A DNA stretch of 50,837 bases from Chitinispirillales bacterium (GTDB lineage Bacteria; Fibrobacterota; Chitinivibrionia; Chitinivibrionales; Chitinivibrionaceae), in NCBI GenBank assembly GCA_031254455.1, contig JAIRUI010000070.1:1-50837 (forward strand), in the 5' to 3' direction. Within the stretch, counting starts at the first letter, position 1. Each line of letters starts with the position of its first letter. Made by a program: the position numbers and the translations under genes. Below, in pieces: positions 34,147-42,228 of this stretch. The notes beneath the pieces were generated by a model that was given only the letters and a program-made list of their open reading frames with translations, was not told where the DNA came from and did not search any database.

Positions 34147-36717
34147 TTACCCCATCACAACTTCAACGTTGACTTTTCCACCTTTCGCAAACGAAAGCGG
34201 AATAACGTTTCCATTAATTTCTTTGCCGTTAACTTTTACCGACTTTACGCCTTTTTCTATACCTTTAGGGTTGGAAAAATTAATGTTGAATATCGTATTT
34301 CTGAAAGTTCTAACGGCAGAGAATTTCTTCCATTTCGGAGAAACACAGGGGTCGATAAGAAGTCCGTCGTACTTTCTGCGAACACCGAAAATCCAATCTA
34401 TAAGTACATTCAAACGAGTAGGTGCGGTTCCGGTAAGCCACGTATGTCCCGCTTTCCCGTGGTCGTTCGATGCAGGTCCGGAAACATATTCGGGATATAC
34501 GAAACGTTCCGCCGCATATAGATACGGATCGTTTTCGCTAGTGACGGCCGGAAGCGTTTTCATATAAACTTCGTGCGCTTCTTTCCCGTAACCGAAAATA
34601 CAGAGCGACGCGATATACCATGATTCCAAGTGTCTGAACTCGCCGCCGTTTTCTTTTTTGCCAGGAGCGTTGCGTTTCCAGCCTTGATCGTCTATGGGTA
34701 ATTTCCCTTTAACCATCGTTTTATCGCCCTGACAAATTGCGATTCCGTATTTGTCGTCAAGTTCTTTTTCACAAACTTTTTTACAGGCGTCAAATCTTGC
34801 TTTGTCGGCAATCCCGCTGAATCCCGACCAAGCTATCGGTTCAAAAAACACTAATCCGTCCGTCTTACTGCATCCCAAATCGACCGGAACCGCCGTTTTT
34901 TCCATTTCACTTAGAATGTCGGACGCTTCAAGTCCGGTATGCCCGAAAGACATATTTTTTATAACCGCTTTGTAGTCGTTTGAGGCTACGGCGCGAATAT
35001 AATTCCCGTTTTTATCAATACACCTTTTTTCAATTTCGTCCTTAACGGTTTTCGCCTTCTGAGCGTAATCCGCCGCCAAATCTTTTTCAATTCCTCTGGC
35101 GTTAAACAATTCAATCATATCGTTCAACGCTTTGTAAAGCTGTTGCGCCGCCATTGTAGAAACGCTTGTAAAATTACCCGACAAATCGTCGTTCCAATCA
35201 GCCATAAGCATATACGGCAAACCTTTATCGCTTTGCCCCCAAACTTTGTTTATCGCAACTTTCAAATGCTCAAGCACAGTACCTTTTTTAGCAGGCAAAT
35301 CTTCTTTTTCATCGCAATACGAAACATTTTCGTCTAAAAGTTCAAAATCACCGCTTTCTTTAATATATTCGGCAACCGCATAAATAAGCCAAAGCGGGTC
35401 GTCGCAAGTCACGAAATCTTTGTTTCCGGCCGCCGTCACATAGAAATTGTGATACACAAATCCGTCGGAAAACATTTGCTGCGCCGTGAATTTAATCAAT
35501 TCTTTCGCCGGTTTCGGGTCATACGGTAAAAGCGCCAAAATATCCTGTAATATGTCACGGAAACCGTATCCGTATTCAAAACCCGAATGGAAACGCGACT
35601 TCATTCTATTGAGCAGCGCAACCATAGCGCACTGATACTGAAGCCACTTGTAAGACGGATTAAGAATTTCGTCAACGCCGTCCACTTTAATAGACAACTT
35701 GCCTAATTCCGTCTTCCATTCTTTTTTCACTTCTTCAAGCATTTTTTTAGCGTTTTCCGGATTAAGCGCTTCTTTCAAAAATTTTCTTATTGATTTTTTG
35801 TCTTCGATATAATAATCTTCCGTAGAAGGCGTTGCGCCTATAACAACGATTTCCTTAGTTTCTCCGGCTTTTATTTCAAACGTGTTTTTTATCGACGACA
35901 GCGACGAACAACTTTCTTCGGCGTCGCGGTTCGGCAAATCCCAATTTTCAACTACCGCAGACGGATTTTCCATAGTGTTCGTATAATGTCCTACAAATTC
36001 GTCATAGCGAGTCGAAAACTGATTATTAGGAAGCGAATTCGTATGAACGAGAACTTTTCCGAACATCGATTTTATTTTTTCTTCGTTACTGTCAAAATCA
36101 CGTCCGAAAGCGCATCTCCAAACAACCGCATTAAGCGTCTTATCGACTATCGCGCCGCCCATCATGAGCGTATTGAAACCGCTGAATTGTATTTGCCGCG
36201 CGTCTCCTATATTAACGGGATTGACATTAAACATTGTAACTTTACGATCTTTTTTATCATTGTTTTTTATTTTTATAATTTGCACCATGGCGTCATAATC
36301 ATTGGGAATGAAATTCAGCGTTTCTACGTCAAATTTATTATATTTCGTTTTGAATTTTAGATAACCGAACCCAAAAGTCGTTTCAAGCGTTTGAGTTTTA
36401 TTGAGAACGGGATACCAAGAATTTGAAAAATATTTTCCGTCTTGAGTACGAAAATATGTATAACTTCCAAGCAATCTGGTTTTATAAGGGTCTTCGTGAA
36501 CAAACCCGTTAAGAATATCGCCTTCTTGAGTTCCGATTCTTGCAAAAGAAGTCCCGCTATTAGTTATCCCCCAGCAGAGAGTGTCTGTGGGTATTTGATT
36601 TCTTCTTGCCAAAAGCATAAGCCAAGGTTCGCGGGTCATATCTCCGAACTTTTCTTTAATCACGACTTCATTTTGCGAATTGAAGCCGAATTTTCCGTTG
36701 TTCCTCAAGTTTACCAT
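34147..36717 (-). CDS. GH94-family beta-glucan disaccharide phosphorylase (cellobiose phosphorylase-like)
   Basis: An 856-residue protein without a signal peptide. GH94 enzymes cleave cellobiose or related beta-glucosides with phosphate inside the cell. Supporting segments are the N-terminal beta-sandwich (GKFGFNSQNEVVI), the helical barrel with FEYGYGFRDILQDILALLPYDP carrying the expected catalytic aspartate, LMADWNDDL, and NDHGKAGHTWLTGTAP near the end. Subfamily signature residues do not let me choose between cellobiose, cellodextrin, chitobiose or laminaribiose phosphorylase. The upstream region has TATAAT at 36738-36743 on the same strand, a likely -10 box. MnmD is directly downstream. 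Confidence 0.85.
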   Translation of the reverse strand: MVNLRNNGKFGFNSQNEVVIKEKFGDMTREPWLMLLARRNQIPTDTLCWGITNSGTSFARIGTQEGDILNGFVHEDPYKTRLLGSYTYFRTQDGKYFSNSWYPVLNKTQTLETTFGFGYLKFKTKYNKFDVETLNFIPNDYDAMVQIIKIKNNDKKDRKVTMFNVNPVNIGDARQIQFSGFNTLMMGGAIVDKTLNAVVWRCAFGRDFDSNEEKIKSMFGKVLVHTNSLPNNQFSTRYDEFVGHYTNTMENPSAVVENWDLPNRDAEESCSSLSSIKNTFEIKAGETKEIVVIGATPSTEDYYIEDKKSIRKFLKEALNPENAKKMLEEVKKEWKTELGKLSIKVDGVDEILNPSYKWLQYQCAMVALLNRMKSRFHSGFEYGYGFRDILQDILALLPYDPKPAKELIKFTAQQMFSDGFVYHNFYVTAAGNKDFVTCDDPLWLIYAVAEYIKESGDFELLDENVSYCDEKEDLPAKKGTVLEHLKVAINKVWGQSDKGLPYMLMADWNDDLSGNFTSVSTMAAQQLYKALNDMIELFNARGIEKDLAADYAQKAKTVKDEIEKRCIDKNGNYIRAVASNDYKAVIKNMSFGHTGLEASDILSEMEKTAVPVDLGCSKTDGLVFFEPIAWSGFSGIADKARFDACKKVCEKELDDKYGIAICQGDKTMVKGKLPIDDQGWKRNAPGKKENGGEFRHLESWYIASLCIFGYGKEAHEVYMKTLPAVTSENDPYLYAAERFVYPEYVSGPASNDHGKAGHTWLTGTAPTRLNVLIDWIFGVRRKYDGLLIDPCVSPKWKKFSAVRTFRNTIFNINFSNPKGIEKGVKSVKVNGKEINGNVIPLSFAKGGKVNVEVVMG

Positions 36718-36737
36718 GACAATAATCCCTTTCTTCT

Positions 36738-36743
36738 ATTATA
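36738..36743 (-). promoter_or_regulatory. Candidate -10 box (TATAAT) for the GH94 gene
   Basis: A consensus TATAAT lies about 20 nt upstream of the start, on the coding strand of the GH94 gene. A good -35 hexamer at the right distance is not visible, so the call rests on one box. Confidence 0.35.
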
Positions 36744-36921
36744 TTTTATCAACATTCTTAACTAAAACGACAATACTTGATATGTGAAAATATAATATGG
36801 TATTAGGCTTGTGCATATTTTTCATGTAATGTAATAAAAAATCGCTTATTTTTTAACATTTTTATTTATACTTAAAGTATTTTTTGTTGAGCGTGTTTTT
36901 TTACAGTAAAACAGGAACTTT

Positions 36922-37023
36922 ATGTTCGGTAAAAATGATAATCGTAACGATTTATCTCTGTTTAATTTGAAAATCCATGCTTTTGTAAACAATTTCAAAT
37001 CATTGGAGGTTTTTCTATGTTAG
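36922..37023 (+). CDS. Putative 33-residue leader ORF overlapping the V-ATPase K start
   Basis: ATG 36922 is preceded by AGGA with 5 nt spacing. The ORF of 33 codons (beginning MFGKNDNRND, ending EVFLC) runs through the ribosome site of the downstream V-ATPase subunit gene and stops 4 nt beyond that gene's ATG in another frame. This layout fits translational coupling or a leader-peptide control. No homology is recognised, and it could be chance. The rest of the 299-bp gap shows only AT-rich sequence and a short palindrome (ATACTTAAAGTAT at 36868-36880). Confidence 0.35.
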   Translation: MFGKNDNRNDLSLFNLKIHAFVNNFKSLEVFLC

Positions 37024-37478
37024 ACGCCAACATTCTTGCATTCATCGGATTCGGACTTATGCTTGGACTTTCAGGGGTCGGCTCGGCTATGGCGACAGGT
37101 ATGACCGGTTCGGCGGTCGTAGGACTGCTGAAAAAACGTCCCGAGACTTTTGGCAACGCCTTGGTCTTGGCGGCTGTTCCTTCTACCCAAGCGCTTTATG
37201 GCTTTGTCGGATTTATTATTTTTCAAGGCGTCATAGGCGCAGGCACGGTTGACGACGTAGCTAAAGGCGCGGTTATTTTGGGAGCAGGACTCGCTTTAGG
37301 GCTTATTTGCTTCTTATCGGCGATTTATCAGGCAAAAGTTTGTTGCAGCGGCATTTCGGCGATTGCGAGCGGACACGACGTATTCGGAAATACGCTTATT
37401 TTGATTGCGTTTCCGGAATTTTTTGCGATTTTAGCGCTGGTTTCCGCCATTATGATTTCAACTATGATTCCACAATAA
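37017..37478 (+). CDS. V-type ATP synthase subunit K (proteolipid)
   Basis: A 153-residue membrane protein made of two fused hairpins, four helices in all, which builds the rotor ring of V/A-type ATPases. The ion-binding residues match the sodium-binding pattern known from Enterococcus NtpK: PSTQ in helix 2, IYQAK in helix 3 and the carboxylate in FPEF of helix 4. This suggests sodium coupling, an inference. GGAGG with about 7 nt spacing precedes the ATG. No other V-ATPase subunit gene is in the window: the gene is isolated, followed by a terminator and a convergent gene. Confidence 0.93.
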   Translation: MLDANILAFIGFGLMLGLSGVGSAMATGMTGSAVVGLLKKRPETFGNALVLAAVPSTQALYGFVGFIIFQGVIGAGTVDDVAKGAVILGAGLALGLICFLSAIYQAKVCCSGISAIASGHDVFGNTLILIAFPEFFAILALVSAIMISTMIPQ

Positions 37479-37486
37479 TTCTTTAT

Positions 37487-37522
37487 GATATAAAAGCAGA
37501 ATTTAAACTCTGCTTTTATATC
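37487..37522. terminator. Bidirectional hairpin terminator
   Basis: A perfect 14-bp stem (GATATAAAAGCAGA / TCTGCTTTTATATC) with an 8-nt loop lies between the convergent V-ATPase K and zinc-ribbon genes. The TTTTAT within the distal arm on both strands fits Rho-independent termination either way. Confidence 0.8.
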
Positions 37523-37526
37523 GATT

Positions 37527-38024
37527 TCAATCGGAAAAATTCATCTTTAAATTAAAATCTTCGTCAATTGATATTCTACCCGAAAATAACTTTCCGTTTG
37601 ACGAAGACACAAAGTTATCGAAAAAATCCGAATATCCGAAAAAAAGCAGTTTTTCAATATCTTCCTGCAACATTTTTCTTCCGAAAAGCGTTTCGCCGAC
37701 GGCAAAATCACACTTTGAACAACGCCACTTTTTTTTATCTTTATGGATCGTAGAACCGCAAACAGGACATTTTGCAGAAAGCGTTTTGGCTTCAAACGAG
37801 AGTCTGTTGTTCGACCAAGCGAGCCGTCCGCATAAAGTTCCTTTAAGATCTTTTCTTATCCATCCTTCGCACCAATCCGTTTTTCCCGTTTCGAAAAGTT
37901 TTTTAATTTCTTTTTCGGAAATTCTTCTTCCGCGATAAACAAAAGGCAAAGAAAACCTGCATTTTTCACAGTCATGTGAAATTTCGTTTTTTTTTAATTC
38001 AATTTTACAGTTCGGACAAATCAT
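37527..38024 (-). CDS. Protein of two zinc ribbons with topoisomerase IA C-terminal-type repeats
   Basis: About 165 residues with two similar halves. Each has a cysteine pair set (CPNCKIE...CEKCRF and CPVCGS...CSKCDF), then R(R/K)-(I/M)-x2-x(E/D)-(I)-x2-L(F)x2-G-(K/Y)-(T/S)D, then an aromatic-rich strand and F/L-C/S-GR. This is the pattern of the small repeats found at the ends of some DNA topoisomerase I proteins. Here they stand alone, so nucleic-acid binding is plausible but unproven. I chose ATG 38024 because it overlaps the stop of the upstream gene (ATGA); a longer start at 38063 lies inside that gene. Confidence 0.6.
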   Translation of the reverse strand: MICPNCKIELKKNEISHDCEKCRFSLPFVYRGRRISEKEIKKLFETGKTDWCEGWIRKDLKGTLCGRLAWSNNRLSFEAKTLSAKCPVCGSTIHKDKKKWRCSKCDFAVGETLFGRKMLQEDIEKLLFFGYSDFFDNFVSSSNGKLFSGRISIDEDFNLKMNFSD

Positions 38025-38752
38025 AATTTGGATTTCAGAATTTTCAACGATATTTCTTCGCATACTTTTTCAAAAAACGAATCTTTTGAGGGCGTGAATT
38101 TCGTCCAAGAAGAAAATCTGAATTGAGGCGATAATTTTTTTAGCTTTTCCGGGTCCATACCGCGTTTTAGCCATTTTGTAAAATCGTCTTTTGAAAACGG
38201 CGGTTCCGGTAAAACGTTCGGAATTTCAATTCCTTTCAGTTCGTTCGCAATCATAAAAACGGCAGATTCTTTACGCCAAAATTCAAGCAGGTTTTCAAAT
38301 TGATTTTCTGTTGTTTCTTTAACAATTTTCACGTTCTGCCAACAAATTATTTCGGACGAAAAATCGCTTGGCAATTTTCTTTTATATTTATTTATCCCTT
38401 CGTTTACGTAAGCGGTAAACAAATTTGAACTCGTAATGAAAAATATTTTTTTTACCCCGGACGCACAAAGCGAGCGCACACAATCCGAAATTAATCCGCA
38501 AAATCCCCTATGGTGAGCGCCGATAAGCGCAAAAGGCTTAAACGGCGTTATTACCCCTTGTAAAATTGGCGCCGTGAGAAAAACACCCGTTTTTTGCGAA
38601 ACGTTTTCCGCAATTTTATTGGTGATAAATTCATTCATATTAAGAGGAAGATTTTGTATGGGTTCGTTTGCACAAATACAACAAATCACCTGTGGATTCG
38701 CCGCAATAATTTCTTTTACTTTGTCAAAGCGGTAATCGCAAAGATAACTCAC
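38021..38752 (-). CDS. Creatininase-fold-like protein, probably lacking metal ligands
   Basis: A 243-residue protein. ANEPIQNLPLNMNEFITNKIAEN, LTAPILQGVITPF and LCASGVKKIFFIT follow the order of creatininase-family segments (the EXHGPHLP region, the TAPxxxG strand, and the helix before INGHGGN). The expected His, Asp and Glu metal ligands are not obvious, so it may be a non-catalytic or different relative; the assignment is tentative. The start is GTG 38752 with GGAG before it; it overlaps the upstream stop by 1 nt and the downstream start by 4 nt. Confidence 0.45.
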   Translation of the reverse strand: MSYLCDYRFDKVKEIIAANPQVICCICANEPIQNLPLNMNEFITNKIAENVSQKTGVFLTAPILQGVITPFKPFALIGAHHRGFCGLISDCVRSLCASGVKKIFFITSSNLFTAYVNEGINKYKRKLPSDFSSEIICWQNVKIVKETTENQFENLLEFWRKESAVFMIANELKGIEIPNVLPEPPFSKDDFTKWLKRGMDPEKLKKLSPQFRFSSWTKFTPSKDSFFEKVCEEISLKILKSKL

Positions 38753-39468
38753 TAATTCTCCGTGGTTCCTTTTATTTCCGCAAGAATTTCTTCAAGCGTC
38801 GTAAGAAGTTTAAGCGTATTTTTCGCTATTCCCTTTATGTTTTTATTTCCCATACTCTTTGCTATTTCGGACAACGCCGAATTTTTTATGCTATAATTGC
38901 TTTCGATTTTGAACGCAAGTTCGCTTAAAGTAAAAGGAATTGATTGCGAACGTAAAAACAGCAACGCTTCAAACACAGAATATAGACGGTTAATAATTTC
39001 CATGATAAACAAATCGTCATAATTTTGCGATATATAAGCTATACGCAAACGCATTAAAACACCTTGCATTGAAGCCGTAACGGCATTATGAAGATTATCA
39101 AAATTCACGTTCATTTGACCTATAGGATCGTCTCCGTAACATTTTCTGTAGCGGTTTTTTATGTGTACCAATTCAATAGGAAAGTTCTGGGCTAACGCCG
39201 AAATCTCGTTGGATGTAATCAAGTAAATCGGAATTTCAATTTTCCCTTTAAGAACCTTAGAAATAGTTCTTTGATCGGCATAAACATCCGGTCTGTTAAA
39301 TAATCTTACAAACGGTTCGTCTAAATGCACCAAAAGAACGGGCTTGAATCCGCTTTCGGATTGAAAAAACGACGAGACGCTTATAAGATGGCTGCCAAAA
39401 GCGTTAAGCAACTTGCTTAAAATTTTATCAATTAATCGATTATAATAATCATTATTTTTTTCTGCCAT
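38752..39468 (-). CDS. Protein of unknown function
   Basis: About 238 residues, predicted soluble, not recognised. The middle has mixed strands (FKPVLLVHLDEPFVRLF, IEIPIYLITSNEI) and the C-terminal half is mostly helical (from about residue 125), ending in a charged helix. The pattern of a short strand pair and a helical tail is loosely like nucleotidyltransferase-plus-helical proteins, but no catalytic motif is visible. Starts at 39489 (TTG), 39486 and 39468 (ATG) are in frame, none with a good ribosome site. It sits in a packed reverse-strand operon. Confidence 0.5.
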   Translation of the reverse strand: MAEKNNDYYNRLIDKILSKLLNAFGSHLISVSSFFQSESGFKPVLLVHLDEPFVRLFNRPDVYADQRTISKVLKGKIEIPIYLITSNEISALAQNFPIELVHIKNRYRKCYGDDPIGQMNVNFDNLHNAVTASMQGVLMRLRIAYISQNYDDLFIMEIINRLYSVFEALLFLRSQSIPFTLSELAFKIESNYSIKNSALSEIAKSMGNKNIKGIAKNTLKLLTTLEEILAEIKGTTEN

Positions 39469-39497
39469 AAAACCACTTCGTCTCATCAAAATTACAA

Positions 39498-40130
39498 TTA
39501 AAAAAAATCAATACCCGACATCCCTGTAAAAAAATACGAACGATTTAAATTCGCCGATCTTTTATTCTTTGCAAAAATCAAGTATAAAAATACGACAAGC
39601 GATATTAAAAGTCCGACTAAAAGAATATTTTTCCAATAATTTTTTGTTTTTTCCGTTAAACCGTCAACTTTTACGTCGGCTGCCGCGCTTTCGGTTTCTA
39701 TAAACGTTTCGTCCAAATACGCTTTGTAATACTGAAGCGTTTCTTTGACATTCATAAGAATATATTCCGCCGCTTGTTCCGTTTTTCCACTTTTGAACAA
39801 TTCGTTCGCTTCGGGAATTACTTCCGAAAAAAACAACGACGGGATGACGAAATTACTCTCGTCTGAAAAATTGCTTTGGTATATTTCAAAACATTGCAAA
39901 GAATTTTTATAAATTATCGTAATCGTCGGAATTTTTCGAACGACGTTAAATTCTTCGTCTAAAATCAAAAAATCGATTATCACCGAATAATTTTTTTCTA
40001 CGTCCGAAAGAATTGAATTCCAGCGACGGACAAAAGAAGTATCCAACAAGTTTTTCCTGTCGATAATCTCCGCCGACGACAAACTTAAAAAAACAACCGA
40101 AACCGCAAATATAAATCTAAATAGTTTCAT
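39498..40130 (-). CDS. Membrane-anchored exported protein of unknown function
   Basis: A 210-residue protein with an N-terminal signal peptide (MKLFRFIFAVSVVFLSLSSAE), a periplasmic domain of about 145 residues, and a C-terminal membrane helix (about 168-187, NILLVGLLISLVVFLYLIF) followed by a basic tail. This layout (signal, domain, single helix near the end) resembles TPM-like proteins, but the TPM motif is not seen. GAGGA stands before the ATG, and the gene overlaps the upstream membrane protein by 14 nt. Confidence 0.55.
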   Translation of the reverse strand: MKLFRFIFAVSVVFLSLSSAEIIDRKNLLDTSFVRRWNSILSDVEKNYSVIIDFLILDEEFNVVRKIPTITIIYKNSLQCFEIYQSNFSDESNFVIPSLFFSEVIPEANELFKSGKTEQAAEYILMNVKETLQYYKAYLDETFIETESAAADVKVDGLTEKTKNYWKNILLVGLLISLVVFLYLIFAKNKRSANLNRSYFFTGMSGIDFF

Positions 40131-40980
40131 TATCGTCTTTCCTCGTACAATTTTTTTCTATCTGAACTAACGCTCTTATAGTTATTATGACCGCGCATAC
40201 TAAAGAAATATCTGTCGTAAATAATATACCTTTTGCCGCCAAAAGAGAAACAGGCGTTATTATTAAATATGGAATCGCGGCGAACATAACAAGTTTAATC
40301 TTTCCGTTAAATTTTAATCTTTTGCCGAAAAACAATAAATAAATTAAAACAGGAAGCCATATATGAAAGAGCGATTTAAGCATTTCAAGACCTATTACGA
40401 CAAATTCCGTACACAAAAAGCCAAACTTGTTTGAAACTTTTTTGAAATACGCTTTATAAAAATTTTCATCAGCCGTTACGTTTGGATTTTTCAAAATTTT
40501 TTTCCATCCTATACGCTGAATTTTTTGTGGTTTTCTTTCAAACAGAATAGACATAATATTTGTAGAAAATTCGTTCTTTCCGGCATGTAAAAACGGTTTC
40601 CCGTTATTTTTTACGCTGTCCGTTCCGATTGTGACCTCTATCGGATACGAAACGTTTTTGGGTAATTTTACTCCGGAAACAAGCGTACCCAATTCCGTAA
40701 GTTTCCAACTGTCGATTTGTTTTAACGTATCCGGATAAACTAAAACATAATTCTCAAATTTTACGGTTCCTAACGCCGAATACGCCAATCGGGGCGCTTC
40801 TTCGCTTATTTTTATTACTCTTGAAACGGAAGCCAAAACAAGCGATAAAAAGAAACAAATAGAAAAAAACGCGGCGACGTTTTTTAGATTAGAAACCAAA
40901 ATTTCAGACGCAAGGAATCCGCTGTCAAAAACCGACAGATGGATTTTCATAAAAAACCGCGTTACTGCATTATCATTCAT
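40117..40980 (-). CDS. Multi-helix membrane protein, DUF1189-like plan
   Basis: A 287-residue protein with one N-terminal helix (about 33-52), an extracytoplasmic domain with strands (about 60-185) and three further helices (about 188-280). This arrangement is like DUF1189 proteins, but the match is only to the plan. It begins 2 nt after the nifS stop. The function is unknown. Confidence 0.5.
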   Translation of the reverse strand: MNDNAVTRFFMKIHLSVFDSGFLASEILVSNLKNVAAFFSICFFLSLVLASVSRVIKISEEAPRLAYSALGTVKFENYVLVYPDTLKQIDSWKLTELGTLVSGVKLPKNVSYPIEVTIGTDSVKNNGKPFLHAGKNEFSTNIMSILFERKPQKIQRIGWKKILKNPNVTADENFYKAYFKKVSNKFGFLCTEFVVIGLEMLKSLFHIWLPVLIYLLFFGKRLKFNGKIKLVMFAAIPYLIITPVSLLAAKGILFTTDISLVCAVIITIRALVQIEKNCTRKDDNETI

Positions 40981-40982
40981 TT

Positions 40983-42146
40983 TTATCTACCGCCGACAAA
41001 AGGTGAGATTTCCCTAAGTTTGTCAATAATGCCGGGAAGTACTTCTATAACTTTATCGATGTCGCTTTCGTTGTTGTAGCGGCTTATGCTGAAACGAATC
41101 GACGAATGCGCCAAAACATAAGGGAGCCCCATTGCACGCATGACATGCGACGGTTCGAGAGATCCCGTCGTACAGGCTGACCCGGAAGACGCCGCAATCG
41201 CGTTTTCATTCAAATGGAGTAAAATCGCTTCGCCTTCTATATATTCAAACGAAATGTTGAGCGTATTCGGAAGACGGTTCTCTTTGTCGCCGTTAAGCGT
41301 CGCGCCTTTGCATTTGGCTAAAAGATTTATTTCCAATTTGTCGCGAAGTTTCCTAAGTTCTTTATTTTCGTATTCAAGTCCGGATTTCGCCAATTCGCAC
41401 GCTTTTGCCAAACCGATAATATACGGAACGTTTTCCGTTCCCGCACGAAACCCTCGCTCCTGATGTCCGCCGTGAATAAGCGAATCGATTTTTACGCCTT
41501 CACGAACAAATATTACGCCTATTCCTTTCGGCGCATGGATTTTATGTCCTGAAAAACAAAGCATATCGATAGGCGTTTTATTCAAATCGACGTTTATTTT
41601 CCCGACCGCCTGAACAGCGTCCGTATGCATAACGGCGCCCAAAGAACGAACCCTTTCGGTTATTCTTTCAATTGGAAAAATAACGCCTGTTTCGTTATTC
41701 GCCCACATAACCGAAACAAGAGTGTTTTCATTTATTCCTTCGCAAACTTCGTCTATATTTAAGTTTCCTTTGTCGTCCACGCCTATTTCACGGGTAAATA
41801 CGCCTTTTGACGCAAGATAGCGAGTTGTTTCCAAAACCGCCGGATGTTCGACAGCGGTAGTAATAATTCTGCATTTCTCATATCCCCGGTTTGCACAAAA
41901 TCCTTTAAGAGCCGTATTGTCTCCTTCCGAACCGGAAGCGGTAAAAAATATTTCGTTTGGTTTGCAATTCAAAAAATCGGCGATTATTTCGCGGGCGGTT
42001 TTAATATCTTTTGAAACTTTCCCTCCGAAAGTATGGATGCTCGACGGATTTCCCCACTTGTGCGAAAAATATGGGCTCATCGCCTCTATAACTTCAGGAG
42101 CGACTTGAGTAGTGGCATTATTGTCAAGGTAAATATTATTTTTCAT
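40983..42146 (-). CDS. nifS: Cysteine desulfurase (NifS/IscS family)
   Basis: A PLP enzyme that takes sulfur from cysteine for iron-sulfur clusters and tRNA thiolation. IYLDNNATTQ is the conserved N-terminus, CFSGHKIHAPKGIG carries the PLP lysine, GGHQERGFRAGTENV is typical, and SSGSACTTGSLEPSHV contains the persulfide cysteine. ATG 42146 has AAAAGGG before it and gives 387 residues, the normal length; the start at 42164 adds six residues only. No iscU or other cluster genes are adjacent. Nif-type naming is by family, not by a role in nitrogen fixation. Confidence 0.9.
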   Translation of the reverse strand: MKNNIYLDNNATTQVAPEVIEAMSPYFSHKWGNPSSIHTFGGKVSKDIKTAREIIADFLNCKPNEIFFTASGSEGDNTALKGFCANRGYEKCRIITTAVEHPAVLETTRYLASKGVFTREIGVDDKGNLNIDEVCEGINENTLVSVMWANNETGVIFPIERITERVRSLGAVMHTDAVQAVGKINVDLNKTPIDMLCFSGHKIHAPKGIGVIFVREGVKIDSLIHGGHQERGFRAGTENVPYIIGLAKACELAKSGLEYENKELRKLRDKLEINLLAKCKGATLNGDKENRLPNTLNISFEYIEGEAILLHLNENAIAASSGSACTTGSLEPSHVMRAMGLPYVLAHSSIRFSISRYNNESDIDKVIEVLPGIIDKLREISPFVGGR

Positions 42147-42228
42147 AAAAACCCTTTTATTCATGCGTGAAAATAATATTTGTAGAAATTACAGAGAAAA
42201 AGTTTTTTAGTTTAGCTTCTTTAATCGC

